From: Castellaniella denitrificans
GTDB lineage: Bacteria > Pseudomonadota > Gammaproteobacteria > Burkholderiales > Burkholderiaceae_B
Direction of reading: 5' to 3'
Length of the DNA stretch: 64,000 nt
Assembly: GCF_027214045.1 (NCBI RefSeq)
Contig: NZ_JAPWHE010000001.1
Span: forward strand, 445,501 to 509,500
Shown here: positions 27,378 to 36,701 of the stretch, piece after piece
Position numbering within the stretch: the first letter of the stretch is position 1
How the letters are laid out: each line of letters starts with the position of its first letter
Notes under the pieces: generated by a model
Told to the model about the DNA's origin: nothing
Database searches by the model: none
The model's input: the letters and a program-made list of their open reading frames with translations, nothing else
Made by a program: the position numbers and the translations under genes

Positions 27378-28850
27378 TTGGATACTTCGATTACCTTTGC
27401 CTCGCTTGGCCTGGCGGAACCCCTGCTGCGCGCCGTTCACGAAGCGGGCTACACCCACCCCACGCCGATCCAGGCCCAGGCCATCCCGCGCGTCCTGGAA
27501 GGCGGCGACCTCTTGGCCGCCGCCCAGACAGGGACGGGCAAGACCGCCGGTTTCACGCTGCCGATCCTGCACTACCTGCTGAGCCATCCCGCTACGCCGC
27601 GGCCGGGCCGTCCCCGTGTGCTGGTCCTGACCCCGACGCGCGAACTGACCGCCCAGGTGGAGGAATCCGTGCGTCTCTACGGCAAGCACACGTCCGTGCG
27701 CTCCATGGTGATGTTCGGCGGGGTCAACATCAATCCCCAGATCGCCGCCCTGAAGAAGCCCCTGGACATCCTGGTGGCCACGCCGGGCCGCCTGCTGGAT
27801 CACGCGCAGCAAAAGACGCTGGACCTGTCCGGCGTCGAGATCCTGGTGCTGGACGAGGCCGACCGCATGCTGGACATGGGCTTCATCCACGACATCCGCC
27901 GCGTGCTCAAGCTGCTGCCGGCCAAGCGCCAGAACCTGCTGTTCTCCGCCACGTTCTCCGACGAGATCCGCGTCCTGGCCCAGGGCATCCTGCGCAATCC
28001 GGGCGAAGTCTCCGTCGCCCGGCGCAATACCGCGTCCGAACTGGTCAGCCAGCGCGTCGTGATGACCGACCAGGCGCACAAGCGCGACCTGCTCAGCCAC
28101 ATCATCCGCGAAAGCGGCTGGCATCAGGTGCTGGTGTTCACACGGACCAAGCACGGTGCCAACCGCCTGGCTGAAAAGCTGTCGAAGGACGGCCTGACCG
28201 CCGCCGCCATTCACGGCAACAAGAGCCAGGCCGCGCGCACCAAGGCGCTGGCCGGCTTCAAGGACGGCAAGGTGGCGGTGCTGGTGGCCACCGACATCGC
28301 CGCGCGCGGGCTGGACATCGACCAGTTGCCGCAAGTCGTCAATTTCGAGCTGCCCAACGTGCCAGAGGACTACGTGCACCGCATCGGCCGGACCGGTCGC
28401 GCGGGCAGCACCGGATCGGCCCTGTCCCTGGTGGACTCGTCCGAGGTCAAGCTGCTGCGCGCCATCGAGCGCCTGATCAAGCAGACCATCGAACCGATCT
28501 CCGTGGAGGGCTGGAATCCTTCCGCCATGGTGACCGCCGATTCCGCCCCCGACGCCCGGGAAAAGCGTGCGATCGCGCGCCTGCAGGGCGATTTCGTCGG
28601 CGGTCGCGGCGATGGTGGCCGGCGCAACGACGGCGGCCGGCGCGATGCACCAGGACGCGACGGCCGTCGGCCGGCCTCCCCCTCCGCCTCGGGTTCCAAC
28701 GACCGCCGCTCCGGCCCGGACGCCCGTCGCAGCGGCGGCGGCCGCGCCCCGGGTGGCCGGCCGACGCGAGAGGGTAGCGCGCCCCAGGCCCCGCGTCGGG
28801 ATGCGCGCCCGGCCTCTCCGGGGCGTTCCGCGCTGCTGCGCAAGGACTGA
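27378..28850 (+). CDS. rhlE: DEAD-box ATP-dependent RNA helicase RhlE
   Basis: A 490-residue helicase: Q motif (FASLGL...[10 protein letters not shown]), motif I AQTGTGKT, Ia [44 protein letters not shown]. After about residue 380 the tail is Arg/Gly-rich and basic, typical of RhlE and probably RNA-binding. It acts in RNA unwinding in ribosome assembly and decay. The frame begins with TTG at 27378, giving [11 protein letters not shown], which fits family N-termini; no ATG exists upstream in frame at a sensible distance, and GGAG lies 11 bases before. It has a long leader, as do other helicase genes under self-control. Confidence 0.94.
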   Translation: MDTSITFASLGLAEPLLRAVHEAGYTHPTPIQAQAIPRVLEGGDLLAAAQTGTGKTAGFTLPILHYLLSHPATPRPGRPRVLVLTPTRELTAQVEESVRLYGKHTSVRSMVMFGGVNINPQIAALKKPLDILVATPGRLLDHAQQKTLDLSGVEILVLDEADRMLDMGFIHDIRRVLKLLPAKRQNLLFSATFSDEIRVLAQGILRNPGEVSVARRNTASELVSQRVVMTDQAHKRDLLSHIIRESGWHQVLVFTRTKHGANRLAEKLSKDGLTAAAIHGNKSQAARTKALAGFKDGKVAVLVATDIAARGLDIDQLPQVVNFELPNVPEDYVHRIGRTGRAGSTGSALSLVDSSEVKLLRAIERLIKQTIEPISVEGWNPSAMVTADSAPDAREKRAIARLQGDFVGGRGDGGRRNDGGRRDAPGRDGRRPASPSASGSNDRRSGPDARRSGGGRAPGGRPTREGSAPQAPRRDARPASPGRSALLRKD

Positions 28851-28880
28851 CCGGCCCCGCCGGCGCACCGGAGACTCCGC

Positions 28881-29513
28881 ATGGCCCTGTCCACCTGGCT
28901 GGCTTTCTTCGCGGCGGCCTGGGCGATTTCGTTCTCGCCCGGCCCCGGCGCCATCTGCGCCATGGCCTCGGGGCTGAAATACGGCTTCCGCCACGGCGCA
29001 TGGACCATTTTCGGCCTGCAGGCCGGCATCATCTGCCAGCTGGTCATCGTGGCCCTGGGCGTGGGCGCCCTGCTGGCCACGTCCGAACTGGCTTTCACGG
29101 TCGTCAAGTGGATCGGCGCCGTCTACCTGGTGTACCTGGGGGTGCGGCAGTTTCGCACCGACGCGGCGCCGGTGGCGGTCGAGGCGCGTCCGCCGAAAAG
29201 CGCGCATCCGGTGCGCGACCAGTTGCTGCGCGGCTATCTGGTGAACATCACCAATCCCAAGGGCACCATGTTCCTGCTGGCCGTGGTGCCGCAATTCCTG
29301 GACCTGGGCCGGCCGCTGTCGCTGCAGTACGTACTGATCGGCGCCACGCTGTGCTTCACCGACCTGGTGGCCATGAGTTGCTATACTTCGCTGGCTTCGC
29401 GCATCCTCCGGATGCTGCGCAAACCGGGCCACATCCGCTGGCTGAACCGCGGCTTCGGCTCGATGTTCATTCTGGCCGGCACCGTCCTGGCCTCCTTCAG
29501 TCACAAGCACTGA
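28881..29513 (+). CDS. LysE/RhtB-family amino-acid exporter
   Basis: A 210-residue inner-membrane protein with the six-helix LysE layout: N-terminal AWAISFSPGPGAICAMASGL, conserved YLVYLGVRQFR near 87, and NITNPKGTMFLLAVVPQFL near 120. These exporters release amino acids or homoserine lactone. The substrate cannot be told from sequence. It lies 30 bases after rhlE and 34 before prfC, so may be cotranscribed with both. Confidence 0.9.
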   Translation: MALSTWLAFFAAAWAISFSPGPGAICAMASGLKYGFRHGAWTIFGLQAGIICQLVIVALGVGALLATSELAFTVVKWIGAVYLVYLGVRQFRTDAAPVAVEARPPKSAHPVRDQLLRGYLVNITNPKGTMFLLAVVPQFLDLGRPLSLQYVLIGATLCFTDLVAMSCYTSLASRILRMLRKPGHIRWLNRGFGSMFILAGTVLASFSHKH

Positions 29514-29547
29514 AGCCGCATGCCCTGAAGCCCCATTCGACCTTCCC

Positions 29548-31146
29548 ATGAGCCTGACCGACGAAGTCGCCCGCCGACGCACTTTTGCCATCATTTCCCA
29601 CCCCGACGCCGGGAAGACGACCCTGACCGAGAAGCTGCTGCTGTTCGCGGGCGCCATCCAGATCGCCGGCAGCGTCAAGGCGCGCAAGGCCAGCCGCCAT
29701 GCGGCCTCCGACTGGATGGAAATCGAAAAGCAGCGTGGCATTTCGGTGGCATCCTCGGTGATGCAGATGGAATATCGCGACTGCGTCGTCAACTTGCTGG
29801 ATACCCCGGGCCACCAGGACTTCTCGGAAGACACCTACCGGGTGCTGACGGCCGTGGACGCCGCGCTGATGGTGATCGACGCCGCCAACGGCGTCGAACC
29901 CCAGACCATCCGCCTGCTGCAAGTCTGCCGCGCCCGCAACACGCCCATCATCACCTTCATCAACAAGCTCGACCGCGAAGTGCGCGAGCCGCTGGATCTG
30001 CTCTCCGAGATCGAAGGACACCTGGGCATGGATGCGATTCCGTTTTCCTGGCCGGTGGGCATGGGTCGCCATTTCGGTGGAGTCTTTGACTTGCGCCATG
30101 ACCGGATGCGGGTCTTCCGGCCCGGTGCGGAACGCCATCGGGACGACGACGAGACTATCGAAGGGCTGGGCAATCCGGAACTGGCGGCGCGCTTCGGTGA
30201 CGCCCATGCCAAGGCGAGCGAGGAGATCGAGCTGATCACCGGCGCCATGCCGGCCTTCGACCACAAGGCCTTCCTGGAAGGCCGCCAGACGCCGGTTTTC
30301 TTCGGCTCGGCCATCAACAACTTCGGTGTGCGCGAAGTGCTGGACGCCCTGGTGGAACTGGCGCCCGCCCCCGGCCCGCGCGACGCGCTCGAACGCAGCG
30401 TGCAGCCGGCCGAGCCCAAGTTCACCGGCGTGGTATTCAAGGTGCAGGCCAACATGGATCCGGCGCATCGTGACCGCGTGGCCTTCGTGCGTGTCAGTTC
30501 CGGCAAGTTCGAGCGCGGCATGCGCCTGAAAGTCGCCCGCAACGGCAAGGAAATCCGTCCCAACAATGTCGTGTCCTTTCTGTCGCAGCGTCGCGAGATC
30601 GTCGAGGAAGCCTATGCGGGGGACATCATCGGCATTCCCAACCACGGCATCCTGCATCTGGGCGACGTGCTCACCGAGGGCGAGTCGCTGACCTTCACGG
30701 GGCTGCCATTCTTCGCGCCGGAACTGTTCCAGGCGGTCGAGGTCAAGGATCCCCTGCGCACCAAGCAACTGCGCACCGGCCTGACGCAACTGGGCGAGGA
30801 GGGCGCCATCCAGGTGTTCCGTCCGGAGGCCGGGGGGGGCGCGTTGTTGCTGGGGGCCGTGGGCCAGCTCCAGTTCGAGGTGGTCGCTCATCGCCTGAAG
30901 ACCGAATACGGCGTGGATGCCCGTCTGATGCCGTCGCGCTACAGCCTGGCGCGCTGGATCACCTGCCCCGATCCCAGGGCCTTGAAGAAATTCATGGATG
31001 CCAACGCCGCCAACATCGCCCGTGACGTGGTGGACGCGGTCGCTTTCCTGGCCAGTTCGCCCGCCCAGCTGCGGGTCGCCCAGGAGCGCTACCCCGACAT
31101 TGAATTCCACACCATGCGCGAACATGCGGGGCGTGTCTTTGCATAA
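29548..31146 (+). CDS. prfC: Peptide chain release factor 3
   Basis: A 532-residue translational GTPase that recycles RF1/RF2 from the ribosome. G1 is SHPDAGKTTL, G3 DTPGHQDF, G4 NKLDRE, followed by domains II and III typical of RF3 (for example FKVQANMDPAHRDRVAFVRV, and SRYSLARWI near the end). Length matches the family, which separates it from EF-G (about 700 residues). Confidence 0.97.
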   Translation: MSLTDEVARRRTFAIISHPDAGKTTLTEKLLLFAGAIQIAGSVKARKASRHAASDWMEIEKQRGISVASSVMQMEYRDCVVNLLDTPGHQDFSEDTYRVLTAVDAALMVIDAANGVEPQTIRLLQVCRARNTPIITFINKLDREVREPLDLLSEIEGHLGMDAIPFSWPVGMGRHFGGVFDLRHDRMRVFRPGAERHRDDDETIEGLGNPELAARFGDAHAKASEEIELITGAMPAFDHKAFLEGRQTPVFFGSAINNFGVREVLDALVELAPAPGPRDALERSVQPAEPKFTGVVFKVQANMDPAHRDRVAFVRVSSGKFERGMRLKVARNGKEIRPNNVVSFLSQRREIVEEAYAGDIIGIPNHGILHLGDVLTEGESLTFTGLPFFAPELFQAVEVKDPLRTKQLRTGLTQLGEEGAIQVFRPEAGGGALLLGAVGQLQFEVVAHRLKTEYGVDARLMPSRYSLARWITCPDPRALKKFMDANAANIARDVVDAVAFLASSPAQLRVAQERYPDIEFHTMREHAGRVFA

Positions 31147-31283
31147 GCCCTTTTCGCCGCCGGGCCGCCCTCAGGCAAAGTGCGCCCCCTCGGGCGACGG
31201 GTCCGGACACAAGCCGTATCCGGATGCGGCAATCGCATCCTATACAATGCAAGATCCGCATTGATCGACGAGGCGATCCGTCC

Positions 31284-31907
31284 ATGTCCTGGCGTCTGAT
31301 TTTCGCTTTTCTGCTGCTTGCCGCAGGCGCATCCGCCTGGGGCGGCCTGCAGTTGGGCGATTGGCTGATCGCGCATGGGCCGGCCCAGATCCAGACGCCG
31401 GCGCCGCATCCCGAACTGGACCAGGCCACCGTCCTGGACGCCAATGGCAAGCCCTATGTCGCCTCCGCTCCGCAGGTGCTGCCGGACGGCCGGCAGGGCG
31501 TGCCGGAACTGGCGCCGCCCGTCGATTGGCAGATCCAGCCGGACTCCCTGATGGAGGACGGCCGTCCGATCGCCCTGGCGACCACCACGATTTCCATGGA
31601 CGAGGCCATCGCGCTGGCGTCCCGCAACCAGTTGGGCGACGGCTTGCAGGGTATCGCCCAGTTCGGCGGGCTGGGGGGCGGTCAGGTGGTCCAGCCCATC
31701 GACGTCACGACGCCTCCGGCGCCGCCGCCCGCACCCGCGAAGAGCGGCCAGTGGCAGGCCGCCTTCCAGGCCGAACTCAAGGCCTGCGAATCGCTGGGGT
31801 TCTTCTCGCGGCCCTCTTGCGCCTGGGCGGCCCGCAACAAATATTGCGAGCCCAACGACGCCTGGGGGCGCGTCCCCGATTGTCCGGCGAAAAAATCGGG
31901 CTTCTGA
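31284..31907 (+). CDS. Hypothetical secreted protein, 207 aa
   Basis: A signal peptide (about 1-20, MSWRLIFAFLLLAAGASA) is followed by a Pro/Ala-rich exported region and a C-terminal segment with four cysteines (ACESLGFFSRPSCAWAARNKYCEP, then PDCPAKK), which probably form two disulfides in the periplasm. I do not recognise the family. The ATG at 31284 is chosen because the signal peptide starts there. Upstream lie an inverted repeat GATGCG-5-CGCATC (31223-31239) and a possible -10 TATACA (31241-31246). Confidence 0.72.
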   Translation: MSWRLIFAFLLLAAGASAWGGLQLGDWLIAHGPAQIQTPAPHPELDQATVLDANGKPYVASAPQVLPDGRQGVPELAPPVDWQIQPDSLMEDGRPIALATTTISMDEAIALASRNQLGDGLQGIAQFGGLGGGQVVQPIDVTTPPAPPPAPAKSGQWQAAFQAELKACESLGFFSRPSCAWAARNKYCEPNDAWGRVPDCPAKKSGF

Positions 31908-31986
31908 CTGCGGGGCGCGCGCGCCGCAGTTCGGGCTTAGGGCGGCGTGGTCCGGGTCACGGGCGCCCCGGCCACGGCGGACGGTG

Positions 31987-32451
31987 TCACAGCTGCGACT
32001 GCAGATAGTTCTGGAGCCCGAGCTGCTCGACCAGTCCGATCTGCGTCTCCAGCCAGTCGATGTGCTCTTCGGTGTCGTTCAGGATAGTCTGGAACAGATC
32101 GCGCGAGGTGAAGTCCCGCACCGATTCACAATGGGCCATGGCTTCCTTGAGCGTGGCCTGGGCGGCGGTTTCCAGTTTCAGGTCGCAGGCCAGGATTTCC
32201 GGCACGGTCTCGCCCACCAGCAGCTTGTGCAGATCCTGCAGGTTCGGCAACCCGTCGAGCATGAAGATGCGTTCGATCAACAGATCGGCATGCTTCATTT
32301 CACCGATGGATTCCTTGTATTCATGCTCACCCAGCGCCTCGAATCCCCAGTGGCGCAGCATGCGCGCGTGCAAAAAATACTGGTTGATCGCTGAAAGCTC
32401 GTTTTTGAGTTGCTGGTTCAGATAGTGGATGACGGTTTTGTCGCCCTTCAT
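31987..32451 (-). CDS. bfr: Bacterioferritin
   Basis: A 154-residue four-helix iron-storage protein that assembles as a 24-mer with haem between subunits. Ferroxidase ligands Glu18, Glu51 and His54 are present, as is the haem ligand Met52 (GEMKHAD). It is close in length and sequence to E. coli Bfr. The ATG at 32451 gives [12 protein letters not shown], the family N-terminus. It is downstream of bfd on the same strand (133-base gap). Confidence 0.95.
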   Translation of the reverse strand: MKGDKTVIHYLNQQLKNELSAINQYFLHARMLRHWGFEALGEHEYKESIGEMKHADLLIERIFMLDGLPNLQDLHKLLVGETVPEILACDLKLETAAQATLKEAMAHCESVRDFTSRDLFQTILNDTEEHIDWLETQIGLVEQLGLQNYLQSQL

Positions 32452-32584
32452 GGCCTGTGCCTCCGTGGTGCGCGGCCTGGCCGGTATCGGACAGGTCGAA
32501 AAGGCAAAGGCTAGCACGACCCGCGGGCACCGGGGAACGAATCGCGCGGTGCGGCATTGCAGAACCGGGGGCGGGCGTTTCCGT

Positions 32585-32836
32585 TCAGGCGACCTGGCGG
32601 ACGGCGACGCGCGACAGGACGGTCACTTCGACCGGTCCCAGCAGCCCGCCCGCAGCGGCGCCGACATCGGCCGCGTAACGGCCGCCCGGCAGATATTCCG
32701 CCGCAGTGTCCGCGCAACGGCCGCAGCAGGTGGCCACGCCCAGTTGGGCCTGGAGGTCGCCCAGATCGGTCGCGCCTTGAGCGATGGCGTCCTGGACTTG
32801 ACGCTCGCTGATCGCGTTGCATACACAAATATACAT
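32585..32836 (-). CDS. bfd: Bacterioferritin-associated ferredoxin
   Basis: An 83-residue [2Fe-2S] protein that reduces bacterioferritin to release stored iron. The cluster ligands Cys4 and Cys6 ([10 protein letters not shown]) and Cys38 and Cys41 (CCGRC) are in the Bfd pattern. It is longer than the 64-residue E. coli protein, with an extra C-terminal stretch. The ATG at 32836 is fixed by the family N-terminus. There is no Shine-Dalgarno site: a Fur box and a promoter reach almost to the start codon. Confidence 0.93.
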   Translation of the reverse strand: MYICVCNAISERQVQDAIAQGATDLGDLQAQLGVATCCGRCADTAAEYLPGGRYAADVGAAAGGLLGPVEVTVLSRVAVRQVA

Positions 32837-32872
32837 GAGAATGATTATCATATTTCCCGCTTGGAATGGCAA
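32837..32872 (-). promoter_or_regulatory. bfd promoter with overlapping Fur box
   Basis: On the bfd strand, TTGCCA (32867-32872), a 17-base spacer and GATAAT (32844-32849) form a good sigma-70 promoter. GATAATCATTCTC and its partner AAATAT make the 19-base Fur-like palindrome at 32837-32855 (core AATGATTATCATATT). The -10 ends only 7 bases before the bfd ATG. Confidence 0.8.
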
Positions 32873-32918
32873 GCCCCTCGGGAAAAGACCGGGTGCCGGT
32901 CACCGGAACCGGCGAAGC

Positions 32919-33377
32919 CTAACGGGGATGGAGCGGCGCTGTGCGCGTGTCCGCGCCCGGCGTTCCGGACGTGCGGCAGGGGCGCAGTAGCGTCACATCG
33001 CCGTCGGTCGGCATGATGGCCCGCATGGGCTCGCAGCGTCCGTCGACGCACCAGTCATAGTCGGCCGTGTAGGGCGAGCGCGACAGGCGCAGTTCGTCCA
33101 GCGGGCCGGTATGGGGCTGGTAGACGTACCAGCCGTCGGGACGCAACGTGGCGTCCGGCGGCGGCTCCATGCCCGCGCCCGAGCCCAGGATGCGCGCTTG
33201 ACCGGGCACCAGCCTCGGACGCCCTTCCGGGCCGGCCCGGACGGTGTAGTCTTCTTCCCAGCGGATCTTCTCGATCGAGTGGGTCCAGGCCAGCGTGAAG
33301 GCCTGGGTCGGCACGAAGCGCGGCGGCACCTGCGGCGCCGCCGCCAAAGTCAGGCAGACGCCCAGGGCGCCCAGCAT
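32919..33377 (-). CDS. DUF1850 protein of a TAXI-TRAP operon
   Basis: A 152-residue exported protein: short signal peptide (about 1-17), then the DUF1850 motifs FTLAWTHSIEKIRWEEDY and LRLSRSPYTADYDWC. DUF1850 genes commonly follow the fused TRAP permease of TAXI systems; here the ATG overlaps the permease stop by one base (TGATG), so translation is coupled. Its role in transport is unknown. Two Cys (DWCVDGRC) may pair in the periplasm. Confidence 0.85.
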   Translation of the reverse strand: MLGALGVCLTLAAAPQVPPRFVPTQAFTLAWTHSIEKIRWEEDYTVRAGPEGRPRLVPGQARILGSGAGMEPPPDATLRPDGWYVYQPHTGPLDELRLSRSPYTADYDWCVDGRCEPMRAIMPTDGDVTLLRPCRTSGTPGADTRTAPLHPR

Positions 33378-35395
33378 CAGGCCGGCGTCCCGGCGGCGCG
33401 GGCGCGGCGCGTTTGCATCACGTGCCAGACCAGGAACAGCGCCGTGGCGGCGAAGCCGATGTCGTCGGTCAGGGGGACGGCCGTCACCAGCAGGGCGGCC
33501 GTCGCGATGGCGTAGAGTCGTTCGGGCCAGTTCATCGAAGATAGCAGGAAGCCGGTCATGCCGGCCGCCCATAGTGTGATGGCGAGCAGCGCCTTGAAGA
33601 CGATATAGACCACGTCCAGCGTGTCGCCGCCCTGCAGCATCAAGGCGGGCGCATAAACGGCCATGTAGGGGATCACAAAACCGGCCACGGCCACGCGCAG
33701 CGCCTGGAGGCTGATCTTCAGTCCGTTTTCACGCGCGATGGGCGCGGCGGCGAAGGCCGCCAGCGCCACCGGCGGAGTCAGGTCGGCCATGATGCCGAAA
33801 TAGAACACGAACATGTGCGAGATGATCAGCGGCACGCCCAGCTTCAGCAGAATGGGCGCGGCCAGCGAGCTGGTGATGATGTAGTTCGGGATCGTCGGGA
33901 TGCCCATGCCCAGCACCAGACAGGTGATCATGGTCAGGAACAGCGCCAGGAACAGGCTGTTCTCGCCGACGGCGATGACCTGGCCGCCGAATTCGGCGGC
34001 CACTCCGGTCAAGTTGATGATGCCGATGATGACCCCCACCAGGGCGCAGGCCGCCGCGACCGACAGGGCGTTGCGCGCGCCCTCGGCCAAGGAGTCGAGG
34101 GCCAGCCGCAGCGTATCGCGCCCGTGCTTGCGGACCAGAAGCGCCAGGCCCAGTACGGCGATGATGACGAAGAAATCCGTGACGCCGAACTGGATGAAGC
34201 CCGCGCAGGCGATGCCCAGCAGCAACCAGAAGACATAGCGCAGGACGGGCCGCGAGGCCCCCCGGATGACGGCGGCGCCGAAGATCAGGATCACCGTCAG
34301 CCCCAGGCCGATGGTGCCGGAGAAAAGCGGCGTGTAGCCCGAAAACAGCAGCGCCACGAGGCCGATGAGGGGCAGCAGCAGATACCAGCGCGCGCGCACC
34401 GCTTTCCACGGGTCGGGGCAGTCTTCCTTGGCCAGGCCGTGCAGGCCGCGCCGGCCGGCCTCCAGGTGAACGGAGACGAAGGCGGTGGTGAAGTACAGGA
34501 TGGCCGGAATGAGCGCGGCCTTGACCACATCCACGTACGGGATGTTGAGTGTTTCGGCCATGATGAAGGCGACCGCGCCCATCACCGGCGGCATGATCTG
34601 CCCGCCCATGCTGGAAGTGGCCTCGACCCCGCCGGCGAAGGCGGAGGAATAACCGAAGCGCTTCATCAGCGGGATGGTGAACTGTCCAGTGGTGACGACA
34701 TTGGCCACGCCCGAGCCGTTGATGGTGCCCATCAGGCCGGAACTGACCACGGAGACCTTGGCCGGTCCTCCGCGCGTGTGGCCGACCATGCCCATGGAAA
34801 AATCGCTGAAGAGCTGGATCATGCCCGCCTGCTCCAGGAACGCTCCGAACAGGATGAACAGGTAGATGTAGGTGGACGACACGTAGGTGGGCGTGCCGTA
34901 GATGCCCTCGACCCCGAAACTCAGGGTGCCGACGATCTGGTCGAAGCCATAGCCCCGGTGCATGAAGGGGCCGGGCATGTACTGGCCGAAGAGCCCGTAG
35001 GCCAGGAACAGGCCGCAGATGATGGGCAGCGCCCAGCCCATCATGCGGCGGGTGGCCTCGAAGACCAGCACGATGGTGATGACGCCGACCACCATGTCGG
35101 CGTCGGTCATCTGGCCGGCGCGTGCCGTCAGGTCGGATTCATAGACCCAGTGGTACAGGCTGAGGACGAAGCCCAGGGTGCCCAGGCCCCAGCCCAGGGC
35201 CCGGTTCGCGCGGCCGCCGCCCGAATACAGGGCGAAGATCATCAGCATGACGAAGCCGACATGGACACAGCGGACCACCTGGCTGGACAGCGGGCTGTAG
35301 GCCGCGGTCCAGATCTGGAAGCAGGAAAAGACCACGGCGATCCAGAAGATGCCGCGCGGCAGGGGGTGGGCCGCGGTGTCGTGGGGAGAACTCAT
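33377..35395 (-). CDS. TRAP transporter fused permease (DctQM type, TAXI system)
   Basis: A 672-residue inner-membrane protein with about 17-18 hydrophobic segments: an N-terminal four-helix small subunit (DctQ-like) fused to the large DctM domain (GSGVANVVTTGQFTIPLMKRFGY, EATSSMGGQIMPPVMGAVAF, LGMGIPTIPNYIITSSLAAP). It carries out sodium- or proton-driven uptake of an organic anion delivered by the TAXI binding protein encoded upstream. The substrate is not apparent. Confidence 0.93.
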   Translation of the reverse strand: MSSPHDTAAHPLPRGIFWIAVVFSCFQIWTAAYSPLSSQVVRCVHVGFVMLMIFALYSGGGRANRALGWGLGTLGFVLSLYHWVYESDLTARAGQMTDADMVVGVITIVLVFEATRRMMGWALPIICGLFLAYGLFGQYMPGPFMHRGYGFDQIVGTLSFGVEGIYGTPTYVSSTYIYLFILFGAFLEQAGMIQLFSDFSMGMVGHTRGGPAKVSVVSSGLMGTINGSGVANVVTTGQFTIPLMKRFGYSSAFAGGVEATSSMGGQIMPPVMGAVAFIMAETLNIPYVDVVKAALIPAILYFTTAFVSVHLEAGRRGLHGLAKEDCPDPWKAVRARWYLLLPLIGLVALLFSGYTPLFSGTIGLGLTVILIFGAAVIRGASRPVLRYVFWLLLGIACAGFIQFGVTDFFVIIAVLGLALLVRKHGRDTLRLALDSLAEGARNALSVAAACALVGVIIGIINLTGVAAEFGGQVIAVGENSLFLALFLTMITCLVLGMGIPTIPNYIITSSLAAPILLKLGVPLIISHMFVFYFGIMADLTPPVALAAFAAAPIARENGLKISLQALRVAVAGFVIPYMAVYAPALMLQGGDTLDVVYIVFKALLAITLWAAGMTGFLLSSMNWPERLYAIATAALLVTAVPLTDDIGFAATALFLVWHVMQTRRARAAGTPA

Positions 35396-35419
35396 GGGCG
35401 GAAACCTGGGTACTGAAAA

Positions 35420-35447
35420 GGCGGTTCAGACGCAGGTCGGAACCGCC
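35420..35447. other. Intercistronic hairpin between TAXI binding protein and permease
   Basis: GGCGGTTC and GAACCGCC form an 8-bp perfect stem with a 12-base loop in the 118-base gap. No T-run follows. Such hairpins often protect the upstream mRNA, allowing more binding protein than permease; that role is inference. Confidence 0.5.
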
Positions 35448-35513
35448 CGGAGGGAGGGGAAGAAGCACCGCGGCCCCGGGCGTGCCCGGATGTGCCGTGG
35501 CGCTCGCGCGGGA

Positions 35514-36473
35514 TCATTTGATCAGGCCGACTTCCTTATAGTAGCGTTCGGCGCCCGGATGCAGCGGCACCGGCATGCCCTTCAGTGCGTTGGCGAGCTG
35601 GATGGTCTTGGCGGCATTGTGGGCGGACTTCAGGGTGTCGAGTTGTTCGTAGAAGACCTTGGTCATCTGGTAGACCAGGTCGTCGGGGACCGTCGAGGCG
35701 GTCACCAGGAAATTCGGCACCGCCGCCGTGGGCGTGTCCGCAGTCTGGCCCTCGTAGGTGCCGGCGGGGATGGTGGCCTGCTGGTAGGCCGCGTTGCCGA
35801 TCTTGGCGATGACATCGGCAGGGATGGGCACGATGACGATCTTCACCGAGGTCGCCAGGTCGCGGATGGAGGACACGCCCAGGCCGGCGGACTGCAGGGT
35901 CACATCCAGCTGGCGGTTCTTCATCAGCTCGACGGATTCGCCGAAGGGCAGGTATTCGACCTTGTCGAAGTCCGCGTAGGTCAGGCCGGCGGCCTTGAGG
36001 ACGGCACGGGCGTTCAGTTCGGTGCCGGAGCGTGCGGCACCCACGGAGATGCGTTTGCCTTTCAGGTCGGCGAGGGTCTTGATGCCGGAATCGCTGTTGG
36101 CGACGATCTGGATATAGTTGTTGTAGGTGGCCGTCATGCCGCGCAGGTTCTTCAGCGGGGCCTTGAAGCCGGCCTCCGCGTTGCCGGTGTAGGCGTCGGA
36201 TACGGTGTCGGCCAACGCGAAGGCGAGCTCGCCGCGACCCGCCTGCAGCAGGTTCATGTTCTCGGCCGAGGCCTTGGAGACCTGGGCCGTCGATTTGGCG
36301 TCGGGGATGTACTTGTTATAGATCTGGGACAGCGCCACGCCCAGCGGATAGTAGACCCCGCTCTGGCCGCCAGTCAGGATGTTGATGAATTTGGTGTCCG
36401 CTTGAGCGGGAGCGGCGGCGATGGCGGCGGTGACCGCCACGGCGCACGCGGCCAGCCATTTCGTGATGGGCAT
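35514..36473 (-). CDS. TAXI-family TRAP transporter solute-binding protein
   Basis: A 319-residue periplasmic protein with a signal peptide (about 1-25, cleavage after AQA) and the TAXI family hallmarks: FINILTGGQSGVYYPLG near the mature start, ISVGAARSGTELNARAVL near 145, and a C-terminal PLHPGAERYYKEVGL. The ATG at 36473 has AGGAGAGG upstream. First gene of the operon with the fused permease and DUF1850 protein. It probably binds glutamate-like or dicarboxylate substrates, but this is not determinable here. Confidence 0.93.
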   Translation of the reverse strand: MPITKWLAACAVAVTAAIAAAPAQADTKFINILTGGQSGVYYPLGVALSQIYNKYIPDAKSTAQVSKASAENMNLLQAGRGELAFALADTVSDAYTGNAEAGFKAPLKNLRGMTATYNNYIQIVANSDSGIKTLADLKGKRISVGAARSGTELNARAVLKAAGLTYADFDKVEYLPFGESVELMKNRQLDVTLQSAGLGVSSIRDLATSVKIVIVPIPADVIAKIGNAAYQQATIPAGTYEGQTADTPTAAVPNFLVTASTVPDDLVYQMTKVFYEQLDTLKSAHNAAKTIQLANALKGMPVPLHPGAERYYKEVGLIK

Positions 36474-36701
36474 GGTGGATTCCTCTCCTGTGTCGATGGG
36501 GATGCGAACTTGAATAGTAGCAAGGGTCGCCCCGGGCACCACTCCGTAATCACCCTAGAAGAGGCGGGGGATTTTTCTGCTGTATCCGGGTCTTTCCGGT
36601 GGCGGGAGAACGCCAGGGCGGGCGGACGGGGCGGGGCGCCGGGCGCCTCGGCTATACTGCTCCCGGTAAGCCCCGCACCGGGCGCGTCCGCCGTCCTTCC
36701 C

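Noticed and set aside
27129-29834. 901-residue minus-strand open frame across lemA upstream, rhlE and LysE genes
   Set aside because: Antisense shadow of recognisable helicase and exporter genes; composition is Arg/Ala/Gly/His-rich with no domain.
33815-35416. 533-residue plus-strand frame opposite the TRAP permease
   Set aside because: Asp/Gln/Gly/His-rich shadow with no hydrophobic or domain pattern.
35349-36701. N-terminal extension of the ClC reading frame
   Set aside because: It runs antisense through the TAXI binding-protein gene; the ClC family N-terminus begins at 36702.
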